Of a stretch of 14,472 nt of DNA, positions 1 through 7,472 are shown piece after piece. How positions within the stretch are numbered: the first letter of the stretch is position 1; every line of letters begins with the position of its first letter. Location: positions 1-14,472 of the forward strand of contig CAJVPP010002539.1 of the NCBI GenBank assembly GCA_910592005.1, read 5' to 3'. Source of the DNA: Funneliformis mosseae. Its lineage: Eukaryota > Glomeromycota > Glomeromycetes > Glomerales > Glomeraceae. Both the position numbers and the translations under genes were made by a program. The notes below the pieces were generated by a model. It did no database searches, was not told the origin of the DNA, and saw nothing but the letters and a program-made list of their open reading frames with translations.

Positions 1-340
1 ACACTGTATATAGAATTAATATTATAAAAAATACAGTTTGTAATTACTTAAATAATCTTTTATATATAAATTAAATTTTAATTATTAAATTAATTATTAC
101 ATAAATTATTAATGTTTATTGAATTGATTATTAATAAATAAATTATGTCCTATAAGAAATTTATATACAGAACTAGATTAGGTTAATGTGCGATGAGTTC
201 GTCACCGCTAGATATGGTTATTGTACTACTTTCTTGATATTTAGTTATGATATATCCTTTATTAAGTTATAAATTAAATGATATTTGGTATTTTAGTATT
301 ATTTGCATTATAAAATATTTAATTGTTTGTTTGTAATGTT
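1..340. other. AT-rich sequence without a recognisable gene
   Basis: I see no ORF, RNA gene or clear repeat here. The segment around 191-220 (gatgagttcgtcaccgct) is faintly similar to the GCAYCTGACT repeat units at 1294-2411 and may be a very decayed copy. That similarity is too weak to call on its own. Confidence 0.5.
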
Positions 341-344
341 CTAG

Positions 345-545
345 ATAAAGTTTATCCCTGATCTTTTTAATTTTACTTTTATTATAATATTTTTATCACC
401 CCGATTTTTTTATCCGTGATCTTTTTTATTTTTATCTTTTAATTTTTTAATTTCTTTTATTATATTTTTTACCCTCGCGATCTTTTTAATTCCTTCTTTT
501 AATTTTGTTTTTAATTTATTTATCTCTCTGTGATCTTTTTATTTT
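345..545 (+). repeat. degenerate tandem repeat, ~57-bp period, GATCTTTTT core
   Basis: The core GATCTTTTT occurs at about 360, 418, 479 and 532, so the spacings are 58, 61 and 53 bp. Each core follows a C-rich patch (tatccct, tatccgt, accctcgc, tctctgt) and is followed by T-rich spacer. The units have drifted, and only the core and its left flank are well kept. The 98-codon Phe/Leu-rich frame that runs through the right end of this array and beyond is a product of T-richness, not a gene. Confidence 0.55.
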
Positions 546-569
546 AATTTTTTATTTTTTATTTTTTTT

Positions 570-1810
570 TATTCATCTTTCCTTCCCTTCCGTCATTATT
601 TTTTTTATTATTTTTAATTTAATTTTTTTTTTACTTTTTTTTATTTTTATTTTTTTGTTTTTATATTCTTATTTATTAGTCTTCTCCTGTTTCATTTTAT
701 CTAGAGCATTTTTATCACATTTGGATGATTTTGTTCAATTCAATCATTTTGTCGATGTGATGATAGTTGATGATTCTTTTTTTATTTGCTTTTTAATTTA
801 ATTTTTTTTATATTCTTTTTTATTCGTTCTTCTTCCGTTCTTTTTTTCTTATTCATTTTATTTAGAGCATTTTTATCTAATTTGAATGATTTCGGTCAAT
901 TCAATCATTCTGTCGATGTGTCGATAGTTGATGATTCTTTTTTTATTTATGTTTTTGCATTATTTATATTACTAACTTTAAGTTTCTTCACTTTTTTCTC
1001 TAGACAATTTTAGCTTTAATTCAAATTTCAATGATCGATCTGTCACAATGAGGATAAGTGATTTGCCTTTTTTTCTTTTTTAGTTTTTTTTTTGTATTAT
1101 TTCACATTTTTATTTTTTTTCTTGACAATTTTTAGGTTAGATTCAGATTTCGATTAGATCAATCAGGCTTTTTTAGATTACTAATTATTTTGTCTTTTTA
1201 TTTAATTAATTAAATTAGTGATTAAAAAGTTAGGCTTATTTTTTTACAATATATAAACGAGTGAAATAATAAAACAATAATAAAAAGAAAATTTCATCAT
1301 GCATCTGACTATACCGCTATAATAAACTGATCAATCTGAATTTAAAGAAATCGTCCTAGAGAGAATAGAAAAAAATTTAATAAAAAAAGGAAAAAATGGG
1401 ATTAGTAATCCCAATCAATGTAAAAAAAGGATCGAGCATCATGCATCTGACTGTGTTATCGCAATGAGCTGAAGGTCTATTTAAAATGCTGTGCTCACAT
1501 TCATCTAAAAGGGCAGAATCCGTTCTAATCGAAAAAAAGTGATTATTAATTTTATATATTTTTTCTATTCGCCTCCCTCTTCCTGGTTTAATTTTTTTAT
1601 TAATTTTATTGTTTTTCTATTTAGTTTTTATACTTTTATTCGTCTAAATAATTTTTTTTTTCTATTTAGTTTTATATATATATTTTTTAAATATTTTTAT
1701 TAGTTCCTCTATTTTTTTTTATTAATTTTCTTTATTTTTTTAGATTTATATTTTTATTTTTTTATTTTTTTATTCGTCTTCCCTTCTTCCGTTTAATTTT
1801 TTTTTATTAA
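570..1810 (+). repeat. dispersed CT-rich units in a strongly strand-asymmetric T-rich tract
   Basis: A short pyrimidine motif of the form ttcgtcttcccttcttccg followed by a long T run recurs at about 574, 823, 1568 and 1770. Across 340-1250 and 1555-1880 the + strand is overwhelmingly T, with few A runs. Blocks at 1260-1420 and 2090-2310 show the reverse, A-rich bias. Such alternating polypyrimidine and polypurine blocks suggest repeated duplication of low-complexity units rather than coding sequence. Confidence 0.4.
691..948 (+). repeat. pair of direct repeats, ~97 bp each, 161 bp apart
   Basis: Copy 1 (691-787) and copy 2 (852-948) align without gaps and differ at about 9 of 97 positions by eye, so they are roughly 90% identical. 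Both carry agagcatttttatc near the left end and gatagttgatgattcttt near the right end. T-rich spacer lies between them. A more decayed third copy may lie at about 1000-1065 (ctagacaattttag ... ggataagtgat). The pair looks like a recent tandem duplication inside older repeat-rich DNA. The two F-rich frames that cover it are not proteins I would believe. Confidence 0.75.
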
Positions 1811-2411
1811 TTTCTATTTAATTTATTAATTTTATTTTATTTAATTTTAATTTTATTTATTCTTATTTGATTTAATAATTTGATTTTTTTACCTTTTTTT
1901 CTTAATTATTAATAATAACAATTGCGATTTTAAATATACTGGAGATTTATTATTTTTGAAACCTGAAGCATTATCCTAGCTTAATTGCTAGTAAAAATTA
2001 TAAACAATAAAAATAATAATAAAAGAAAATTTTGTCACGCACCTGACTGCGTCACTGTGAATAGCTGTAGGGTGTCACATCCGAAAGTGCGGAATAAGTC
2101 CTAACCAAAATTAAAAAAATCTATTAGATTTTATTAATAATCAAAAAAAAAATAAGTAAAATAATAAAAAAGTTACCCATCTTACTGCATCGCTATGACA
2201 AACCAAAGTGGAGAATCTACCGATCTAACCTATAAAATAATAAACCAACAAAAAAATAAATAAAATTATTAATCAATAATTATGAACTGATTAATTAATT
2301 ATTAATTAAGTAAATAATTAACAATAGGAATAAACATTACATAATATTAGAAAAAAACCATCAATAAAAACAATTTTATTATGCACCTGACTATGCACCG
2401 TTACAGACCAA
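1294..2411 (+). repeat. five scattered copies of a ~36-bp GCAYCTGACT repeat
   Basis: Related units lie at about 1294-1330, 1437-1475, 2033-2075, 2171-2205 and 2377-2411. The shared core is GCATCTGACT or GCACCTGACT, followed 5-10 bases later by CGCTAT, CGCAAT or CCGTTA, and then by a segment resembling acaaacc in the later copies. Each unit is preceded by an A-rich stretch (aaaatttcatc, aaaattttgtc, aaaaagttac). The spacing is irregular (143, 596, 138 and 206 bp), so this is an interspersed family, not a simple satellite. It is not a CRISPR array: units differ from each other and the spacing is not constant. Confidence 0.5.
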
Positions 2412-2463
2412 ATCTTTTTTTTTTAAAAAAAAATATTTAAACAACTTTTATTCCTTGAGGTAG

Positions 2464-2956
2464 ATTCCTCCTGTACCTTTACCATTACCTTATAGTCTAC
2501 CCTTTAGTGTTAGTGTTAGTGTTAGTGTTAGTGTTAGTGTCAATATTAGTATTAAATATAATAAAGTATATAATAATGGCCGGTCGTTGGCGTTACAAGA
2601 ATTGCCTAAAAAGGAGAATTTTTTGAGGAAAAGGAAATTTTTTGTTGCTCAAGGCCCAGAAATCCGGTTTACACTAACAAAATCACTAAATATTTTTTTT
2701 ACCATAATACCGATCCTCCTTTATTATAGTATGTTAATTAAGTGTTTTTAAAAATTAAGTTTCTTTTTTTTACAGATTCGATTGCTTCACGTTAAGGACT
2801 TTCTCATTTAAATTACGGACTAAAATTAACGAATCACGTGGATTAGAAACTTGGTGGATAAATGAAGGGTGGATTTTTAGGATCGGCAGATAACTACATG
2901 ACCTGAAAATTCCTAGTAAGTTTCATCGTTTGACTCGATTTTGACATAAAGGCTAA
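2464..2956 (+). pseudogene. decayed coding element, first part (unidentified)
   Basis: The frame starting at 2464 is open for 95 codons to a TAA at 2749 but has no ATG near its left end. It covers a Pro-rich stretch, a Val-Ser repeat, and then a basic segment (ELPKKENFLRKRKFFVAQ) that reads like real protein. An intron-like segment follows (2729-2775), with donor GTATGT and a polypyrimidine-CAG acceptor. The next frame (from 2777) contains RGLETWWINEGWIFRIGR, a TAA at 2891, then LHDLKIPSKFHRLTRF and a TGA at 2942. The two parts do not join in frame. I do not recognise the protein. A competing 16-codon ORF begins at ATG 2576. My reading is a dead member of a repetitive gene or transposon family. 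Confidence 0.35.
2504..2539 (+). repeat. (TTAGTG)6 microsatellite
   Basis: There are six perfect, uninterrupted copies of TTAGTG. The unit differs by one base from the TTAGGG telomere repeat of most fungi. The array lies inside an open frame (2464-2751), where it would encode alternating Val-Ser. No true TTAGGG copy is present next to it. Confidence 0.9.
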
Positions 2957-3057
2957 GTTAGTTATTTAATGTAAAAATAAAGTAGCTTTATTTATTACTA
3001 ACAATCAGAAATTTAAGCAGCCAGCATAATAATCAATCTATCATATGAATTAAGCTA

Positions 3058-3401
3058 ATGGTCCTGCAACCTTACTTTGATTTTAAGAACTCCACCTTTA
3101 ATAGTAAAAAACTCGCAATAGCGAAATAGTCAAAGAAATTAAGAGATCGAGATTATTGTGTGGGGCTGAAATCCAGATATCAGGTATGGCATGAGCAAAG
3201 TTTTTTAAAAGATAGTCTCTCGCTAAAATCTGTGCAAGTATATTAAAGGTGCGCGCGGTTCATTATCAAAATTTTTTTTTTGTGAACGGGCTAGGAAAAA
3301 AATCATTTAGCTTGGTCATAATTTTATATTGGAAGTATAAGTTACGATGGGAAAAGTGTGCTCAAAATCTTGTCCGCTTCTTTGTTTCTTTTATAAAGTA
3401 A
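3058..3401 (+). pseudogene. decayed coding element, second part (unidentified)
   Basis: An ATG at 3058 opens a frame of 61 sense codons interrupted by one TAG (3127-3129) and ending at 3246. Its second half contains YCVGLKSRYQVWHEQSFL. A second frame, open from about 3219 to the TAA at 3399, overlaps it out of phase and contains LYWKYKLRWEKCAQNLVRFF. The change of frame near 3220-3245, the Trp-, Cys- and His-containing composition and the higher GC than the surroundings fit a coding sequence broken by a frameshift and a nonsense change. No family is recognised. It lies directly after the 2464-2956 relic on the same strand, so both could be pieces of one element. Confidence 0.35.
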
Positions 3402-3867
3402 GAAAAGATAACTGCAAACTTTTAATATATTTGATCGTGTGAATATTTATTAGGCCTGGTAACATTTTAATTATACATGAAAAAAAATGGAAAATGGTTT
3501 TTTCGTTTTTTATTTTTCAAAATAACTTATATTATTTGCTTAGCATTATCATCGATTTACAATAAAGAAAATGGATATTTATATTACTTCTTAAATAATG
3601 TAAATCAAAAAGATTTTATTATTTACTGTTGAAATGTAAGATTTTTTTTTATTACACCTTTATATTATTTTTTAATATACAAGAGAATCCTTTCAATTAA
3701 AACTTATTGTTGTTTCTCTTTGTCATTGTCATATATTTATTCTCTCGATCATCAAGTCTGGATAATACAATTCTTTAAAATACTTGACATTTCTCTCTTG
3801 GGATTTTATAATAACAGCAAGTTCATTATTAGTTAACAGATCATTTTTGATAAAGAAAATCTTTATT
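3402..3867. other. AT-rich sequence without a recognisable gene
   Basis: No ORF with coding character, tRNA-like fold or repeat was found. A short ORF at 3347 (MGKVCSKSCPLLCFF start) overlaps the relic frame of 3219-3401 in another phase. It ends in a donor-like GTAAGA, but no acceptable partner exon follows. Confidence 0.5.
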
Positions 3868-3985
3868 ATTCCGGAGCGTTCGCGTAGAACTATATATTTC
3901 TACGTAATATGACTCAAGATGTCCGGATGTCCGCCCGCTCAATAATTGAGTCGATGCTTATTGGCTTTTGCAATATTTTTTTTTT
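3868..3985. other. GC-richer structured block with hairpins, function unknown
   Basis: This island stands out from AT-rich flanks. It contains a perfect hairpin, cgtagaa (3883-3889) with ttctacg (3898-3904), and a tandem octamer GATGTCCG x2 (3918-3933). It also holds two alternative partners for ttgagtc (3946-3952): gactcaa at 3911-3917 or ctcaa at 3939-3943. It ends in a run of T's at about 3976. TCCGGA occurs near both edges (about 3870 and 4000). No tRNA A or B box, U6-like or 5S-like sequence was seen. It could be a small structured RNA or the remains of a short mobile element; the sequence does not decide. Confidence 0.25.
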
Positions 3986-4815
3986 TAGTTAAGATCGTTC
4001 CGGACTTAACAAAGGTCTCAATTCCCTAGTATTATTTTTAGAATGAATTACTTATTTTAGAACTGTAACATAATGTTAATAAACTGAATTATAAAATATT
4101 GGATTCACGAGAATTTCTGCTGAAAGTCATGGCTCGAGCAATTATACTCAGACTTCGTGTTTAGGTTTTTATCCTTGTACGGTATATATAAATCCTTTTT
4201 TAAAGAATTCATCACATTATATATAGTTCATTACTACTTCCATTAAAAATGTAAGGATTGATTTACTACTTTTCTCATTATATTACTAAAAATTTTTCAA
4301 ACAAATTTCTTATTTTTTATTTTTTCAAAGAAATATCAATATTTATTTTAGTCGGTCTAAAGTGGCATTTTTTTTTCTTGTTACTTTCTTAAAGTACAAA
4401 CAAAGTAAGCTTTGTTGTGTATTGTCTCTGTGATATTACTAATTACGCAATAGACATGTCTATAAGCTAGCATTTTATGATTGAAATTCCTATTGTGAGT
4501 TATTAGATATTGTTACGATGCGATGTTGTTTTTATTTTTTAATTGGAGAGTGGTTCGCAAATATGTCTTACAGTCATTCTCCAATGATGTGTGTTCTATC
4601 AAATAAATAAGTGAATTTTCAAAGTTTAGTTTTCTATTTTAAAATCTACACGTTATTCTTTTGTTAATTACATCCAACGGTAGACTAAACAAATTATAAT
4701 AGTTCGTACTATAATGGATAATTAGTGAATTTATATCAAATATACTAAATTATTGATGTGATGATGAAAACGCATATTTTATTCATAATAAATATTTTTC
4801 AATACTAAAGTTCAG
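3986..4815. other. AT-rich sequence without a recognisable gene
   Basis: Both strands are closed by frequent stops. No RNA gene, tandem repeat or inverted repeat stood out by eye. Confidence 0.5.
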
Positions 4816-4827
4816 CAAAATCCGGAG

Positions 4828-5161
4828 GTTTCGACAGACATCGAAATCAAAACCTGTCGAAACGTTTTACCAAATAATTTTATTAAAGACAAAATTGCGA
4901 AAGTTTAAAATTAAACAAATCCGGATATAAAAAATAAACCCGATTCCAACCTCTATCATCATTTTCATTAGGTTATTCTTCTAATTGTTTTAAACCTGCT
5001 CGATAAATAATGTATTATTTTGGAACCCTTAATTTAAAATAAAGCAAATAAAAAAATTCGTTTTTATATTCTACATTATAATACAATAAACCTGTTAAAA
5101 CCCTTCGAATTTCCGAAAGTTGTTATCGAAACTGTCGAAATAAATTCCGAAAAGTTTCGAC
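4828..5161. repeat. TTTCGAC / GTCGAAA inverted repeats
   Basis: A perfect 10-bp inverted pair, gtttcgacag (4828-4837) and ctgtcgaaac (4854-4863), has a 16-nt loop. A second pair, gtcgaaa (5134-5140) and tttcgac (5155-5161), has a 14-nt loop. The flanks of both pairs share short words (tccgga or ttccga, tcgaaa). The two hairpins lie about 300 bp apart with plain AT-rich DNA between them, so they might be the ends of a small non-autonomous element. I found no convincing long terminal inverted repeat or target duplication. Confidence 0.35.
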
Positions 5162-5367
5162 TTTTGCCAAAATGGGTTTAGGGATCGCCTGTAACTATAA
5201 TCAATACGAAATCGTGCAAATGATATTTTAATCATCAATGAACTGAAAAGTTTTGGACATTAGAGAACAATCTACAAAAGCCAAGGAAAAGAAAGTAAAT
5301 TAGAAGGATTAGCAAGTTTAATAATTACCGCAGTATACGATTACGTTATCACCGCGAGTCATGTGTT

Positions 5368-5800
5368 GTACCCCAAATGCGTTAATGTCCGAAATGCGCA
5401 TTTGATATCTTAAATCGGAATGCGCAATTGGGATATCCCAATTGCGAAGATCGTTTGGGATAGTCGCTTGCCCATATGCGCATTTATCCCAAATGCATAT
5501 TTCGGATATCCCAAATGCGCATTTCGGACAATATTCCAAATGCACGTTTCGGATAATATCTCAAATGCACATTTCGGATATCCAAATGCCAATGTAAAGT
5601 TTGTTACATTTTTATTTACAAACTAAATGAAAATAAAGTTTTATAAATATAAATATTATTAAATACCATTAATTTATGGATAAATGCGCATTATGGGCAA
5701 GCGAATATCCCAACGATCTTCACATTTGGGATATCCCAATTGCGTATTCCTATTTGGGATATCCCAAATGCGCATTTCGGATATCAACGCATTTGGGTAC
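5368..5800. repeat. large inverted repeat, two 123-bp arms
   Basis: The left arm is 5368-5490 and the right arm 5678-5800. Reversing and complementing the left arm gives the right arm with scattered differences, for example the shared stretches ggataaatgcgcat, atgggcaagcga, atcccaa, cgatcttc, tttgggatatcccaa and cgcatttggg. The arms are equal in length and both end in GTAC-C/GGGTAC. The 187-bp spacer includes further copies of the same unit (5491-5592). Units are built from two short palindromes, GGATATCC and ATGCGCAT. The small ORFs that cross the region in all frames are by-products of the palindromes. The block ends 92 bp before the kinase start codon. Confidence 0.8.
5491..5592 (+). repeat. 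tandem units of the AAATGCGCATTTCGGATATCC family
   Basis: Four or so successive units of about 25 bp fill the left part of the spacer between the inverted arms. Each has the form aaatgc-n-catttcgga followed by tatcc, caatattc or taatatc. They are variants of the sequence that makes up the arms, so the whole 5368-5800 block grew from one short palindromic unit. Confidence 0.6.
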
Positions 5801-5892
5801 TAAATTCCTTTTATATTATCTCGTTTATTTAAAAGTAGTTTATTTATACTTTTTAACATAACCAAATTCTTTTTTTGTTTTAACAAAAAGAA

Positions 5893-7419
5893 ATGAATAC
5901 TCAAGTTCTATTAGAATTAGATTCTGAATATTTAAAGGTCTCGGTTAATGATAATTGTTCATATTGCAATAAATCATTTGTTGAGAAATATTGGTGTAAA
6001 AAATGTGATCCTTGGTGTATAATTGAAGGATGGACTAGTGGAAATTCAGATATCGATAAATTCATTAAAGATACAATGTATGAAGCAAGACATAAAGAAT
6101 ATCAAGGATTTCTTGAATGGGTGCCCTTTGATCAATTCACAGATATAAAAGAAATTAGTGAAGGAGGATTTGCAAAAGTGTTTTCTGCAACATGGATCGA
6201 TGGTAAAACTATATTTAAAAAGCATAATGGAGGTTGGAAAAAATTAGATCCTAAACCCATGAAGGTTGCTTTAAAGAGAATAAACGGAATGCAAGATATG
6301 TCAGCTGAAGTATATTTTACATTTACATTTATATCTTTTTATTAACTGAGAATATTTCTAATTTGCTTAATGTTTATTGCAAAAAACAAACTAGTTTAAA
6401 GCACATTGGAATTTAAACAAAAAAGTTAGTTTGTCACTAGGATTTTATGGAATAACTAGGGATCCGGAAACTAAAGAATTTATTATGATCATGCAATTTG
6501 CAAATATGGGAAATTTAAGAAATTTTCTTTCAAATAATTTTAATACCATATTATGGGAAGATAAAATTTATATGTTAATAAACATAATGACTGACCTTAA
6601 AAGTTTACATAGGTTAGGATATTGTCATAAAGATTTTCATAGCGGAAACATCTTGCTAATTAAAGGCTTCATAAAGGGTTATACATCATTTATTTCAGAT
6701 TTTGGATTATCAAGAAAAGAAGATAAGAAAAAGTCAGACGACAAAATATGTGGCGTTTTGCCATATATTGCTCCAGAAGTCTTGAATGGTGAATCATATA
6801 CTTTAGCTTCGGATATCTACAGTTTTGGTATAATTATGGCTGAATTGTCATCTGGATACCCAACATTTTATAATAGAAAGCATGACTTAACATTAGCCTT
6901 AGATATTTGTAATGGGCTTCGCCCAGAATTTGGAAAGGGAACTCCTGAATTTTATAAGAAATTAGCGTATAGATGTATGAATGCGAATCCTAATCAAAGG
7001 CCGACTGCCAAAGATTTGCTTCATAAATTGAATGTTTGGCATATGATTATTTCTAATTACGAGTATAACGAGAAAGAAATAAAGGATGCATTTGAAGAAG
7101 CAGATAAAAAGATACTAAAAATGACAATTTCATGTAAATTAAATCCAGATGCAGTATATACGAGTAGAGTATATGCATTACAAAATCTAATTAAACCTAT
7201 TAATTCATCTCTTATTACTTCATATCTTGAAAAGGAAGAGAATATTAAAGGTATTATATGTTTCATTTTTATATTTTGATAATTGTACAAGTGTTAAATA
7301 TTAATTTTAATAAATTTAAAGATTCCAAATTGGTAGATTTAGAAATTCCTAGCTCAAGGGTAAATTATTATATTTACATTTGCATTTTAAAATATAAATT
7401 AACATCAATTTATATTTAA
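5893..7419 (+). CDS. tyrosine-kinase-like protein kinase (Glomeromycotina expanded family)
   Basis: The predicted exons 5893-6309, 6395-7250 and 7322-7419 join in frame to 456 residues. The introns are GTATAT...CTAG (85 nt) and GTATTA...AAAG (71 nt). The N-terminus carries a C22-x2-C25 / C35-x2-C38 knuckle. The kinase domain shows a Gly loop (SEGGFAKVF, about 89-97), the VAxK lysine (ALKRI, K128), hinge MQFANMGNLR, catalytic loop HKDFHSGN (217-224, D219), DFG (D241) and IAPE (264-267), so catalysis looks possible. By family it would phosphorylate Ser, Thr or Tyr in the cytosol; the substrate is unknown. Start: first ATG in frame, with A-rich sequence before it (agaaATG). Oddities: about four residues before the exon 1/2 junction, expected in the alpha-C helix, seem missing. 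The C-terminus is uncertain (see findings). No Sel1 repeats follow on this strand. Confidence 0.85.
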
Positions 7420-7429
7420 TAATAGACGT

Positions 7430-7472
7430 CAGTAATCTGAATTCTGAATATAAATTAAACCTTGTCAAATGA
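7430..7472 (+). other. possible last exon of the kinase gene, out of phase
   Basis: The frame ending at TGA 7470 reads VSNLNSEYKLNLVK, which resembles the C-terminal tail of kinases of this family as I remember them. An acceptor (aatag) precedes it at 7424. Exon 3 offers a donor after SSR (GTAAAT at 7361), but that donor is phase 0 and this tail needs phase 1. Joining them as seen would instead give TSVI and a stop. The tail has either been put out of frame by a small indel or uses a splice site I have not found. Confidence 0.35.

Noticed and set aside
181..225. Hammerhead-ribozyme-like gatgag...gtcacc
   Set aside because: The CUGAUGA and GAAA core elements and flanking stems are absent.
505..1013. 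Two Phe/Leu-rich ORFs (98 and 75 codons) on the + strand
   Set aside because: They follow from poly-T DNA and span decayed repeats; the composition is not that of a protein with any recognisable pattern.
1294..2411. CRISPR-like array of GCAYCTGACT units
   Set aside because: Units are diverged, spacing varies from 138 to 596 bp, and the genome is eukaryotic.
2504..2539. Telomere end
   Set aside because: The unit is TTAGTG, not TTAGGG, the array is only 36 bp, and unique sequence continues on both sides.
5318..5861. Several overlapping ORFs rich in AFGYPKCAF-type words on both strands
   Set aside because: They are translations of the palindromic repeat units; similar words appear on both strands because the DNA is self-complementary.
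7057..7290. 77-codon minus-strand ORF inside the kinase 3' half
   Set aside because: It is the antisense of the kinase exon 2, which has clear conserved motifs.
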